Source of the DNA: Centroberyx gerrardi
Lineage: Eukaryota > Chordata > Actinopteri > Beryciformes > Berycidae
DNA length: 64,000 bases
NCBI RefSeq assembly: GCF_048128805.1
Contig: NC_135998.1
Span: 14,917,656 to 14,981,655, forward strand
Reading direction: 5' to 3'
Shown here one piece after another: positions 36,801 through 49,100 of the stretch (position 1 is the first letter of the stretch; every line of letters starts with the position of its first letter). Under the pieces are notes generated by a model. The model saw nothing but the letters and a program-made list of their open reading frames with translations, made no database searches and had not been told where the DNA came from. The translations under genes were made by a program, and so were the position numbers.

Positions 36801-39800
36801 GTTTCTTCCTCTGCTTCTTCTCTGTCAGCACCATCCACAGGGCGAAGAACGTCATTACCGCCCCGTGCCCAAGGTCACCGAACATCACGGCGAACAGAAA
36901 GGGGAATGTGATGATGGTGTAGGGAGCTGTCAAAGAGAGAAACATGTTGAACACACTTGCTTCTGAACTGCTCCAAACCTGCGCTCAACAAAGTTTCAAG
37001 TTTGTTTATCTATACAGCCCTTTATCACATCAGTCTCAAAGGACTTTACAGAGAATGGGCCTAACTAGATCTAACTGATCAACAATCAACCATAGAACAG
37101 AATGATACAGGACAAGCATCAGGAAAAGCACAAGACACACAAGAGCAGATTTTATCAAGACAGAACAGCCTACCTATTCGACATAGCCTAATCTACCCAG
37201 CTTTAGACCCTCGAAGCATACAAGGAAAAACCTCCAAGAAAACCTTGTTAGGGAAAAAAAACCCAGAAGAAACCTTGGGCAGGCCAAATCAAAGAGGGAA
37301 CCCCCAAAAACAAGACAAGATATAGAGCAGATAGCCTCATCAGCGTATCTGTTCTCACCTGGACTCGCCTCCCGGTAGTCTCCGACCCCGTAAGCCTCCA
37401 CAATGCTCTGAAACCCACACGTGAACTTGTTGGTTCTTAACAGGGTGGGCGGAGTGTCGTTACTTGGGATGCGGTTTACGAAGGACGGTACGGTGGCGTC
37501 ACCTTTTCTCTGATAAAACGGAAACAAAAACATAAAGGATGATTATAAAACTGGTACTAACTTTACACACCTGGTTCATATTCTACAGACTTCTCACTCA
37601 CCGAGCCCTCTTCCAGCGCCCCCCGCAGGTTGGCCAGGTCACTGACAGGACACCACACCTCCGCAATTAGACACTTGTTGGTGACGTCGAAGCTGCAGAG
37701 GTTGAGGATATGGTAGATAGCCTTCATCTTTTTCACCTGCACAACCCAGGTGAAGGCCGACTCGGAGGCCTTCTGCAGAACCTGCCTCAGGTAGTCCTCA
37801 GTGCGGTGCAGCACCTGGAGGGGAGACACTTCATTATAAACTATGCAAGTGTTTGAATGTTACAGTTACATGTTATTCCTGTCTGGACTAACTGTATTTA
37901 GGCCCTGGCAAGAGATTTATCAGTCCTACATTGTTAAGGTCTTGGATGCGTGTCCTTAGGCTGTCCATCACATCCGCTCTCTCCTCATCATTCTCAGGGT
38001 GCGGATAAAGATGGCAGTGGTAACTGAGAGACACCAAAGCAGACGAATATGATGACAGAGTTACACCAGGCAGGTTAAGATATGATAACAACAAACTGTG
38101 CTCAGATTAAGTCGGCGTATGATGATGGAAAACTTACCAATCACAGATCTTTTGAACTTTCTGTCCAATCTGGTCACCCCAGAATGAGATGAGAAACACA
38201 ACACTTTTGTTGATCTCACCCTGAAATAACACAGATTAGGCATGTTATTATTATTATATCTTACCACGCTGCCATGCAAAGCCAAAGAGTAAATGAGTAA
38301 AAAATGACATTAAAATGTATCCCCTGTCCCAGTAATCATCTTTTGTTGGCACAAAAGGGGACAGACTATATATCATTTAATAGCATTTAGGGATATCATT
38401 TTTACTGATATGGTTGTGGCATTTTTCTTCTAAAACACAAAAAAGTAGTTCGACTTTACAAAAAGTTTGACTTTACAAGGCAGAATGGATACCACACAGA
38501 TTTCTCTCATCTCCATCATAAAGAATGTAAATTCAGCTCACAGTGTCCAGATCGGCCAGGCTCTCATCCACTTCTGCGTAGCTGAGGATGGTGTAGCCCT
38601 TACACACTCTCCACAGCATGCGCTCAAAGGCCTCCACCTTCACCCGCTGGATAAGACCTGACACAAACCTGCGGCCCGGGACAGAGTTCAGCTTTAGGAT
38701 CTAAACCTTAATCATGTTGACGACATCTTGTTGTGTAACTGAATGATACATATTAAAGCTCACCCCAGCTTGGCTCCGAGTCTTTGCATACTGGTGCATC
38801 CTGTCACAGAGTCTGTCTCCATAGTGGGGAATTCTTCATACTGGGGGCCAAGAGCCTCGTGCTAAATGTATAAAGGAACACGTTTTATTCATGAGAGCTT
38901 GCATTAACCGTTTCTGCTTTGCTGTGCTGTGCTTTTAATATCCGCAAACCCACTGTGCCATTTCCACTTTGGAATGCGATGTTTATTTTCTCGAACGCTT
39001 GTCTGGAATAAACATCATTGTTGCCTTCCCTGTATCCCTTTTTTAAAACGGCAGTCTGTATGAGTCAGGTGCTGCTTGTAATTCCTGCATTGCACTTCTA
39101 CCTCTGTCACCCTAGGAAACAAATCACAGAGTGACAGGAAAACAGGATGTTGGGGGGACTGGAAAACGGGAGCGTACGACAGACGGTTGGTGTGTAGGAT
39201 ACATGAGTCACACAGTGGCTGAATAAACACACTCACTCTTGAGCGGCTGTGTATGAAGGTCCGTGTGATCTTCAACATGTGTGTGTACTCTGTGAGCTCC
39301 AACAGGTTCCTCTGCAGCTTCTCTTTGTTCCTGGCCACCTCGCTGAGCTCCATCTCCAGCCTCTGCAGCTGCTCCTGAACATCACACAGATTCACCACCA
39401 GCTTAACTCTTCATTCTCCAGCTGGATAACCTGCTCAGGGTCACTTGAGCTGCTAAAATTCAACACCGCACATTGTTAACCGATAGCACAATGTGGCCTC
39501 ATAAACCTCATATTATCACCACTGATGCTAGACAGTGCTTAAAACGTATTCATAGATAAATTACATGAGAAATCATCAATCACAATTAAGCAATATCACA
39601 TGAGAGGGAGTGCTGTTATACTAAATATCACAGAGGATTTGATTCGGTCGTAGGCATGAGGCCACAGGACGAGTGCCAAAGATAATTACAGCCGTGCCGA
39701 TACACAGTATAACAGCACAACCTCGAGTGTGACATTGCTTTTATACAACAGTTCCATTAAACAAAGCTAATTATCAAGTAATTTGAGACAACAGATTATG

Positions 39801-40809
39801 ATTTTTGCCTTTTATTCGTCTCCGCCAACAAAAACAGTTCCCTCAGGATTCCACTACCAAGTGTTGCCAAGCAACACATAAATTGTTTTGTAAAGCAGAG
39901 TGATACATATAGTAAGATGTCCCAGTGCTGTTATACTGTCTATCAGCACTCACGGAATGCCTCCTGTCCAATCAAATTATCCGACCGGAACTAACTGTTG
40001 TATAAAACACAATGACACAACACGCAGCAAACTTACCATGATCTCAAGGACTTGTTTGGGTGGAGGGGCGACTGGACTTTCATCTTCTTCTGGAACGGCT
40101 ATATTGGCCTTTTGGATCTCTCTCAAAAGGTATCCTGTCCACAGAAAAAGTAGCAAACCTCCTATTACGATAACTGAATAATGAAACATCAGAGCAAGTT
40201 AAAGCTACAATGTTCCCACTAGTGATCTCTAGTGAACTCAGTATCTCACAGATGCCAAACTGTTTTACTTATAGCCAAATTAACAACATCTAGTTCTCTG
40301 GGCTTTTTGCAGAACTGAATCAGCCCATCAGCTGTCCGCGGTCCAGATGACATTTTGTCCAGGTGTACACCCACGTGATGCGTCCCCAGCTGCTGTGCTG
40401 TCTTACCCAGAATTCTCTCCATCTCCTCACATCTCTTGATTTCGCTGACGAAGCGCCGCTGGAATGAGCTGACACTTGGGTTGAGCTGAAACCAGAGGAG
40501 CATTACGGTCAGGTGGCTGCAGATAACGGCACCGGTCACTGCATGTGCCCTAAGGTTATAAAATGTGATGTCATGCTTTAAATAAGACCAATAACACTGT
40601 TGAAAAAGTGAATGTTGTAGTCTTCTGGTATGAAAACAAATAGGGAATTTTGTTCTGCTCTGCAAACTAGCTTCACTCAGTGTTTTGGCTCTACATTTCA
40701 CCCAATTCATCCCCATATGGAGTGTATTGGAATATTTAGGCCCAATTCTTTGTTGTCTTCTCTGTCTCTCTGTCTCTCTCACCCACTCACTCAATGACTC
40801 GCACCACAA

Positions 40810-40843
<34 letters not shown>

Positions 40844-41130
40844 AGAGAAAGAGAGCGAGAGGAGAGAGAGAGGGTCAGAGTATGTAGGCTACCACACATT
40901 TATTCTATCTATTGCTTGGAAAACACAAAACACAGAGACTTTAAAACGGGTCGTTAAGTAGAGAATAAATGGAAAATGTGTTTTGTGCATCGTCGGTTAT
41001 CATTCCGTAGCCTACTTACATCTCGGAACTCGACCAGTCCCATCTCTCCGAGCTCACTAATGCAGTCATATTCCGACCCGGACTGCAGAAACAATTGCGC
41101 CAAGCACATCTCCTCACTTCGGAACACCAT
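33811..41130 (-). CDS. atp6v0a2: V-type proton ATPase 116 kDa subunit a, isoform 2-like
   Basis: Subunit a is the V0 stator through which protons pass; the a2 isoform acts mainly in Golgi and endosomes. Twenty exons: 41130-41020, 40485-40407, 40134-40037, 39374-39237, 38861-38764, 38668-38542, 38220-38138, 38023-37930, 37814-37602, 37509-37359, 36926-36787, 36689-36532, 36444-36354, 36257-36139, 35766-35556, 35449-35330, 35237-35121, 34471-34354, 34231-34060, 33913-33811. They give 846 aa plus TAA, every phase matching; human a2 is about 856. The essential arginines are present: R746 in [14 protein letters not shown] and R810 in HALRLHWVEFQNKF. Isoform a2 is supported by [24 protein letters not shown] and TEDYLRQVL. 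The start is the ATG at 41130; a TTG upstream is not used. The exon 11 donor appears to be GC. Whether this is teleost a2a or a2b is open. Confidence 0.95.
34595..35089. mobile_element. TTAA-type MITE in the V-ATPase gene intron 17
   Basis: The ends read TTAAAGCTACAATATGCAAC (34595) and GTTGCATATTGCAGCTTTAA (35070-35089), an inverted repeat of about 20 bp with one mismatch, with TTAA at both outer edges. No transposase frame is present. The 495-bp element makes up most of the intron between 34472 and 35120. Confidence 0.8.
36785..36787 (-). other. Apparent GC (not GT) splice donor of exon 11
   Basis: Exon 11 of the V-ATPase gene ends AACGAG and the intron would begin GCAGGA. The next exon opens in phase 0 with ATC TGG ATG ATG after a clear CCCTCAG acceptor. 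Subunit-a homology demands the join S-N-E-I-W-M-M-F. The nearby GT dinucleotides would leave phase 1 or 2 and break the frame, so a GC-AG intron is the only join I found that works. Confidence 0.7.
36985..37345 (-). repeat. LINE 3'-tail-like repeat in V-ATPase gene intron 10
   Basis: Between exons 10 and 11 the plus strand reads AAGTTTGTTTATCTATACAG, CCCTTTATCACATCAGTCTC, AAAGGACTTTACAGAG, and later AAACCTCCAAGAAAACC and AGAAGAAACCTTGGGCAGG. This order is familiar from a frequent teleost interspersed repeat in antisense. The assignment rests on memory of the pattern. Confidence 0.45.
40811..40875. repeat. (CA)n followed by GA-rich tract, V-ATPase gene intron 1
   Basis: A CA run at about 40811-40840 is followed by GAGAGAAAGAGAGCGAGAGG. 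It lies in the first intron, which spans 40486-41019. Nothing else is seen in this intron. Confidence 0.9.
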
Positions 41131-44100
41131 CTTATCTGCCACCAAATCTCCTCCACTTTCCGGCCTTATAATTTGGCTTTACTCTGCCTGGACAACGAGC
41201 GGTTCACTGCAAATAACAACCTACGACATCACACTTTACCGAGTCTGTGGCTCTAAACCCCTTAACCAATTAACGTTCGCCGAGGATTAATTATTGTCCA
41301 TTAATAATGACGATTTTCAGAAAGGAAATTATGCCATTGTTGGTCTAGATGTCGCGCCGTGTAAAGGTAGCGCGTGCTCCCTCAAAAGGCGTTTGATGTC
41401 TATTGCATAGATATGAAAACAAAGACCGAAACCTCCCTATTGCACCTATTGCATCGAGCGATCTCCACGAAAGGCGTCATCCTGTAGACCAGGCTACCTT
41501 GAACACCTGTCACTGTGTTGCAAAAAGACGGTAGCAACGCAACGCCGGTCGGTCCAAACTGAGCAACAGTCAAACTAAACGATTTATCATCCACCCGCCA
41601 TATAGGCTACAAGACAAACGGAGCTAAAGATACCCTCGCACGTTAAAAAAGCGATAGTCAGAAATAGGCTACGGCCTTTATTCGCATTACGTCGCCCGGC
41701 AATTGACACAGATTGCGTCTTTGGGTTGCCAGATATTCCCACAGCCTCTGAAATAAGCAGCGTCTTGGTTTGGAAAAGGAAAGGTGTTGCAATAAGCTCA
41801 CAAGAGGTTTTATTTGACGGTAAGGTGTGGGCTATAGCTAATAGCGCGAGGAAGTCACATTAATGTAGCCATTAATGTACACTGACATAATTTAACAGAA
41901 ACGGATTTGCCCTGTTTGTCGTCATTTGACCTGGGGATGTTTCACACCCTGCCATATGATCAACATCAACATCAATAATTTGTTGTAATTTGTTCAATAC
42001 ACTGAATATTTCACAGCGCACAATAATGTATGTGTGTTACTAATGTTACAGTAATATGACTCTGATCATTAGTAGCCTACATCTCACACAAAAGGCCTAT
42101 TTAGGCAGATATATTGAGAAAGGCTGGATATGAGGGAAGTGATTGATGTAGGCCTAATACTAGCCCAGAACATACACGAAATTACAAACAGTTATATTTC
42201 AAAATGCCATATATCTATTTTGGAAGATCAGAAAGTCATCATTCAATAGCCTATCTCTAAAATAAAGAGCACACAGTCTGTAAAAGTGTTATCATTTTGT
42301 CATCGAAGGACTTCAGTCAACCTTTAAAAAGTAGCCTTCTATCATTTGTTTTGATTTTGTGCCGTCAGTCATTTTTTCATATGGTGGATATCTAATTTTG
42401 GAATGAAACCCTCAATATATTTTTACCTTTGGATTGGATACAATAGCCCAATAGCCTGTTCTAATGTCCTTTTCAAATTATGATCTTGAGAAAGAATGCG
42501 AAACCTAAAAAGGGGGTGAATGTCAAAACTGGCAACCAGCGCATCCTCTTATTTGCTCTGTTCCATCATTGAAACCGGGTCGACCATCTGCCCTTTCTTT
42601 GTGTGAAAGCCTGGATTTGGGGAGGTGACTGATTCGGATACAATTCAGCAGTTTTCAAATAAAATATTCATAAGCAATAAATACCTGGACAATCTTACGG
42701 GCATCTTCCCGGAGTCTGTCTACATGTGCAACGAATCCAGGCAAGCACTAATATCATCAGTGCACTCAGATCCAAATTCAGATGGGGATGATGTTGTTCA
42801 ATGGACATTCTTTTAATTGAGCAATTTACAAACACGAAAGCATATTTGTGTTCATTGTAGGCCTATAATCTGGTTCAAAAGACCGAGCACAATAAAGTAA
42901 CACACAATAAAATAATGTTATGGGTTTAATTAAAAGAGACGAAGTAAAAATAAATCATAAAACGATGTAGATAGTGTAATATATAGGGGTCTTCAATTAG
43001 AGTTTCTTTGCAATTTAGCTTTTCATATAGGCCTATTCCAAGGAGGTGAAGGTGTGTTGGGTATTGGGTACTGGGTATTTCAAACGCGTATAATCAACAC
43101 TAAGACGACCGTTTCCCGATAAAGCCAATGGACAAAGATTATTTTATAAAGCTACGATGCCTTTGGGAAACCGCGGCTTTATTTAATAAAAGTGGATAAT
43201 ACCATCACACGCAAAAATAATAACAATAGGCCTACTACTACTAATGATAATAATAACATTATTATCATGATTATTATCATTATTATTAATAATAATACTT
43301 AATAATAATAATAATAATAATAAAGGACAATCTCTTACTCACGATTTTACCAGTCTGTCAGTTGTTGTTGTTTTTTTTAATTTTTGTTTTGTTTTTTCCA
43401 TTATAGAATACATTTTGTCAATGATCTGTCAAAATCTAAACGAAAAACCAGCATAAACCTGCATATCCCCAACTTCCAATAAAGACATGAAACTGAACTG
43501 AAAAAGTAGCCCTACACACAGAATAGTTCTGGTTCAGTGGTTCTTTGAAGTGGATAGTGGTGCTATCACAGAACTTTAGGACTAGGACTAGGAGGACTAG
43601 GACTCTTCCTAGTGTATCATGGTAATTTCCTTCGGCACATCTAACATGGCGTCCATACAATAAGAGCTTTTTTTATTTGTTTAGGCTACATGAGACTCAG
43701 AAAGTTAGAACGTTCATCACAACTGTCACTGGAATCTTCATCCAAATGATGCTGTTGCCATGGTAACACATCAGCTTTCAGAGTCTCATGCACAAGGAGG
43801 TTTTATATTAAAAATTCATGCACCTAATCAACATTGATTTTGTTTGTTCCCTTGCCAATAATCGTGGAAAATCACACTAGTTAACATCGTCCAGTGGTCA
43901 ACATTAACAACTCTGAACTTCCTTTCTCCCTGTCGCTTTAAAAATAAAAGTCTCTAGTCTCACCCCTCAAAAGACATGCTTTATCATGCAGCCAGAATCG
44001 AAGATTTCATCTTTGGTCAGTAGATTCATTAGCTATTAACTATCCCATTGCTCGTACATAACAGTGGAAAATCTTATTCCGCTTTGTCTTCCTTCAAGAT

Positions 44101-45382
44101 TCAAAATAAGTCTCTCATTTCATTCCCTCAGAATAGTTCATGAAATATATTATTAAATAATCATAATGATAATTGTGATAATATAGGTGGTAATATATTG
44201 GTTTCATTTATATGGCAAATGTATATGACAATATGCAAACATGAACAAACTGCATCAGCAGAGAGATGGCCGCAAGTAAAAGCTCACCGATTTTTATTTA
44301 TGAATTTAAAATTCACCATAAAACAACTGCAGCAGACATTACTCAATTCTCATGAGTGGAGCTGATTGTATTACTGTGAATAGCCTATGGTATTTTTTAT
44401 CTTAGACTGCTGACATTGGTGGATTCACTGCAGTGTTTGCCACCTGTGTCGACACACTTCTGCAATTTGTGACTCCAAGTGGGAGACATCAGAGCCCACA
44501 TATCCTACTTGTAAGTACCACTACGAGGCTGTCGTGAAAGTTTTTTCCCAGTTGGCAGCTCATATTTACTGTACATCTGATATGAATTGAATGCGGCAAC
44601 AGAGAGCAAAGCAGATTTCCACCTCCTTCATCCTTCAAAGGCCTGGAGGCTTTCCTTCTTTAAGAGGAGTCCGCTGTCCCACTACACAGAGTTCAGGATT
44701 TATATAACAGCAATGCAAGGAGAACAAAGCTGTTCTGTCCTACTCCTTATTGGGTATTTAATCATCATATATTTGGTGTTTTTTTCATTCGGCCACCCCC
44801 TGTACATTTATTCTTTGCTCCCTTGAACATCTTACGTCTTCTGTGACACAACTAAGAAATAAATAAACCCACTCACAGTAGAGAAAATTACCATAAATAG
44901 TTTTAGTAGTAATGGAAATATGTTACTGTCAAAGTACAAGAATGGGAAATGTACAGATTTTGTTTCATTTACAAATGTGTACATTACCAGTGGGCTAGAA
45001 GCCTACAAATTTCACAAGGTAGCTGTAGTACCTTGTGTAGTAGCTGTAGTACCCCGCCCACCCATAATGGCACTGCTTTAGTTCTGCAACTGATCATCTT
45101 TTCATGAGAACTTGAATCAGATTAGGATGCTGACTGCCTAGTGTTCACTGATACAGGCGATACAAATGTAGCAGACTTGTCTTGGAAAATGCAAACATTT
45201 CCTGCCTTCCTGAGCAACGTGTGCAGCAAAAATTGAACTGAATATGTACACATTTACCAGAGTTTGTAAATGTACACTTTTACAGATAATTGTGTACATT
45301 TACAATTCTCCCATATTTACTGTAACATATGTCCATCAGCCTTCCACTGCCTGTATGTCTCTGTCACACATCTTTTTGAGTG
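41131..45382. other. Intergenic region, V-ATPase gene promoter side and nfkbil1 3' side
   Basis: 41131-41800 is CG-rich relative to the rest and should contain the V-ATPase gene promoter. 44800-45382 should hold the nfkbil1 3' UTR; a minus-strand AATAAA candidate is at 44807-44812. A TAA/ATT microsatellite lies at 43262-43323. The word GTACATTTACAA or its near copies recurs several times at 44950-45310. A 63-codon frame at 42625-42816 (plus, GTG first codon) is unrecognised and not called. Confidence 0.45.
43262..43323. repeat. (ATT)n/(TAA)n microsatellite with inverted halves
   Basis: ATTATCATTATTATT is followed by AATAATAATACTTAATAATAATAATAATAA, so the two halves are roughly inverted. Confidence 0.9.
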
Positions 45383-47269
45383 TTATGTCCTGAGACTCTG
45401 AGCCAGTCTGTTGAGCTCCTGTGAGAGAGCAGTGACAGTATCCAGAATCCTCTGCCTGTCCTTCTCCTCCAGCCGGGCCTCACATCGCTGGGCAAACTTA
45501 TCTGGGTGCCACAGCGCTTGCTGCTGCCGGACCACTTTCCGAAACACTGGCACGTCCTTCCGGTCAACACCGTGCAGCATCACATCCACCATTTCCTGCA
45601 CCGTGCCCCGTGGGGCCGGCCAGGGAATGTCACCGTAACTCAGCTTTGTGGCGGCTGCTGACGAGCTGCTTTGGAACGTAGCTGCACATCTCTCATCATA
45701 GTGACGCTTCTTGCCCTTGCGAGTCTCTTCCTCTTTACGCGCCGCACGAGCCAGATACTCTGCGTGTTCCCTCTGCAGCCTCTCATGCAGCTCCTTGTGG
45801 CTTTGCTCTTCCTGTTCTCTCTCTTGCTTACTCTTCCTCCTCTTCCATCCAGAAGACGATGCTGCCAGTCTTTGACTTTCAGCATTCTTCTTATCAAAAT
45901 ATTCTTTTCTGATACGGTCAGCCCAGTCCCCGAAGTCTTGCTCGTCGTCATCAACCGGAAGGAAATCATCAGCTGTAACACAGAGACGGCAATATTACCA
46001 GTGGATTTGGTCAAAGTAAAACTCAGTATTAAAAAGTGAGTTTGAACTTTACCATCATATACTCCAAAGGTGTCACAGAATTCATCCTCGCATTCCCCAA
46101 AGAGCTTCTCCATCCACTCTTTCTCTGGGTCGGCTGCAGGTGGGTTGCTCATGTTCGCTGCAGGCTTTAAGGGACACAAAGAAATGACATGTAAATGTGA
46201 GTCTGACACCAATGATGAACCACCATAATAGAAAATTTGTTCTGTTTATAACTATCAGTATCACATGGAATAGTATGCCTAACTAAAACACGCACTGTAT
46301 GTGTATTTCCTCGGACCTATTCTCAAATGAAAATTGAGTCTAGCCTGCTTTATTTTATTTGCACACTGATAAAACGTGGAAGCAAAGTAATGACAATGAC
46401 ATGATAGAGAGCAATGACTCAGAGAAAAATAGGAGTGATGATTAAAGCACACAACATGGTAAATCACATACACATTATCATCCAAATTCATACAGGCTAC
46501 CTCCGTATCTTTCATCCACTTCAGCAGGTCCTCAGGTGTAACTCCAGCTTTGTTGTGTGCATTCATAGCTTCTGGGCAGCTCTTTCTGAGAGGCACAACC
46601 AGGTCATCATATGCTGATGTGTAAAAAAAACAAAAGGTAAAATGGAATAAATTGGAGGCCATTAATTACCTAGTAATAACTGGAAATAACTAAGTCATAT
46701 CCAAGTAAAATGTGTGATGTAATAATTAGATATAGCATTAGAATGACTGATAATTACTGAGTAATACACAAGTAAAAAAAAAAAAAAAGGTGCTTTTTAC
46801 CGGGCTAGACCCGTTCTGGGGTTTTTCTTGTTCTCTGTTATTTGTATACCTATGTGAATATTAAATAGTCAGTAACGTTACTGGTATGTCTTCTAATGCT
46901 CTAACTAGTAAAGGGTTAATGGTAAAACAAAAGCAGATTGAGAATCATTTAACAACACCCTGTTTCCCTTCCCTAGCATCCCTCAGTCTCCTCACCTCTT
47001 CTGCCGTGTTTCAGCGCCCTGTTGGCCGCGATGTGTAGCGGTGTGTCCCCTTTACGGTCCTGCTGAAGAGTGTCGGCTCCGTGTTTGAGCAGCAGCCGCA
47101 GGACAGCGTCGTCGCCCAGCGAGCAGGCCAGGTGCAGCGGGCTCCTCTGCTTCCTGCCCTGGGAGAAGTTGACGTCCAGGTCCGAGTGTTTCCGCAAATA
47201 CGACTTCAACTTCAACAAACTGCCCTCCTCCACGTACTTCCACACTCGCTTCTGTTTGTGAGACACCAT
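45383..47269 (-). CDS. nfkbil1: NF-kappa-B inhibitor-like protein 1
   Basis: Four exons (47269-46996, 46613-46501, 46164-46053, 45972-45383) give 362 aa plus TAA with matching phases; the human protein is 381 aa. NFKBIL1 is a mainly nuclear protein linked to NF-kappa-B signalling and mRNA processing. Seen here: two ankyrin-type repeats at about residues 40-90 (RSPLHLACSLGDDAVLRLLL, GDTPLHIAANRA), an acidic/aromatic centre (EKEWMEKLFGECEDEF), a long Lys/Arg/Glu-rich helical stretch in exon 4, the conserved YGDIPWPAP block, and a C-terminal J-like domain with the tripeptide HPD (322-324, LWHPDKF) ending ALSQELNRLAQSLRT. The start is the first ATG of the N-terminal exon, which aligns with the internal part of the human N terminus; the human extension before the ankyrins is absent. 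Exon 2 has a plain GTAGCC donor. Confidence 0.93.
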
Positions 47270-47850
47270 ACTGTCTGTCGGCTACAAATACACCTGACTA
47301 TGACGCTAACGAGCTTTGTTTTGTTTGTTTTTTGTACGCTAACCGTGACATAACAAGAAATTCGGCGAACACTCGTATCCTGTCCTGTTGGTTTATAGTT
47401 CCGCCAGTAACGGCTCACAAACGTTCCGGGAAGTATCGTTCCGGTGTTGTCGCTAGGTGTCAGTATTGGCATTATCTTGGTAAAGCAGGCATTGGAAAAG
47501 TAAAGTTGTGTTTTATGTCACTCGTATTGACACTATGCAATACGTTTCAACAACGCACAGCAGATAGACAGGAGGCTGTGATGTGTAGCTTTTATTCCCT
47601 ACTTTTCTGAATCTGACGAGCAAACAAACAGTTCTTCTTTTCATCTAATACAATTCCTGCTTACATGAACTGGGAGAGTGAACAGTTTGGCACCACAGTG
47701 GTGTTTTTCATACTTTTAGACTTCCAGTGCCATCTTTTACGTGGCTAATTGCTCAGTATTCATAATGCCTTCCTCTTCTCTGTGGGTTTCTTTGCCCTGG
47801 AAGTCTTTTCAACATGCCACCTGTCAGGAAGAGGTAATGTAAAGGGATCA

Positions 47851-47852
<2 letters not shown>

Positions 47853-47912
<60 letters not shown>
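47853..47912. repeat. (TG)30 microsatellite
   Basis: Thirty perfect TG units, one of the longest pure dinucleotide tracts in the window. Confidence 0.97.
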
Positions 47913-47913
<1 letters not shown>

Positions 47914-48297
47914 ACGTGCAGACAGTTTGAGTAGCAAGCCTCAACTGTGCAATTAAAAAGGTGTGGTTACAATTTTCAATTGGTCCATGTTGACACTTTT
48001 GCACCGCTATCCACAAAACAAAACCCACTAACATAAATAAATAAAATAAATTACAGCAAAGCATCTGTAAAGATAAGCTCCCTTATAAGCACAGAACCTC
48101 GCAAAATCATCCAAGTCCCTTTGTGCCAAATAATATTCAAAGTCCAGTTTGAGTCTTGCTCTTACCAGTTGCTTAAAACAGACAGAGAGACATGTTTCTA
48201 TTGTTCTGTTCTTGTTGCTGCTTTTATTGAATGTCACTGTTTTGCTTTGGCAACAGATACTGAAGTATTTAATGCCAATAAAGCTCATTTGAATTTC

Positions 48298-48300
<3 letters not shown>

Positions 48301-48361
<61 letters not shown>
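48301..48361. repeat. (GA)30 microsatellite
   Basis: Thirty perfect GA units lie directly after AAGCTCATTTGAATTTCAAT; a TG tract follows at 48465-48500. Confidence 0.97.
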
Positions 48362-48364
<3 letters not shown>

Positions 48365-48465
48365 GGAGAGAGGTGTGGCAGGCAGCAGATTGTTGTTACA
48401 GGGAGCTGCAATATCTATGACTGCAATAACAAAGCACAGTTGCAAAGCAATTTGGTATTTGGTGT

Positions 48466-48502
<37 letters not shown>

Positions 48503-49023
48503 ACTAACAAAATTCCCCCAAATCTGCTAAGCCTTAAATTACCCAGTGCAGTTTAATCTGTTGTTAGCCTGTGGCTACAGTTTAGGCCTTCAAAATTTCA
48601 TTTGTGATCTGCACCTCAGTTATTAATTGAATGAATGAAAGATCTGCCACTGCTGCCCTGGATCTTGTACTCGCTTGATCGCTCGCTTGCATGTCTGCTC
48701 GTGTATGCAGCTATCTTTACCTGTGATGCTCAAACAAGTGCAGCTGAGCCTCTGAACTGGCTCAGTCCTGGGGCTGATGACAGGGCGTCCATTTAGGCCT
48801 GTGATGAGCCCGAGGGAGGGAAGGGTGTCCTGTTTAGGGCGCACAATGGAGAGGATAGAGCAGGGAATGAAGGGACACTTTGTGATCCGCTCTGAGACTC
48901 GCATAACCGAAGATCCGGAGTCACCCAGAGCACGGGCACTTCCACTCCTGCTGCTGTCGGAAACGACGTGTCCCCACTAACGATACCCCTCTTGTGTGAA
49001 TGCCTTTGAAATGTCTGCCATTT

Positions 49024-49027
<4 letters not shown>

Positions 49028-49063
<36 letters not shown>

Positions 49064-49100
49064 GAGAGAGAGAGAGAGAGAGACAGAGAGAGAGAGAGAG
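49028..49100. repeat. Interrupted (GA)n tract
   Basis: GA units with single T and C interruptions follow the inverted pair TTTGAAATG/CATTTCAAA at 49007-49027. Confidence 0.93.

Noticed and set aside
40246-40899. A 217-codon frame on the minus strand
   Set aside because: It is exon 2 of the V-ATPase gene read through into introns on both sides, including a CA repeat; only 40407-40485 is coding.
33811-41130. Naming the V-ATPase gene tcirg1 or atp6v0a1
   Set aside because: The N terminus, [17 protein letters not shown] and the C-terminal FVPF-FSLL wording fit a2 better than a3 or a1.
41131-41145. Longer N terminus for the V-ATPase subunit a from a TTG codon
   Set aside because: The family starts M-x-x-(x)-FRSE; the ATG at 41130 gives MVFRSEEM, so the TTG is not needed.
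42625-42816. A 63-codon plus-strand frame
   Set aside because: The first codon is GTG, there is no promoter or splice context and no similarity I can name.
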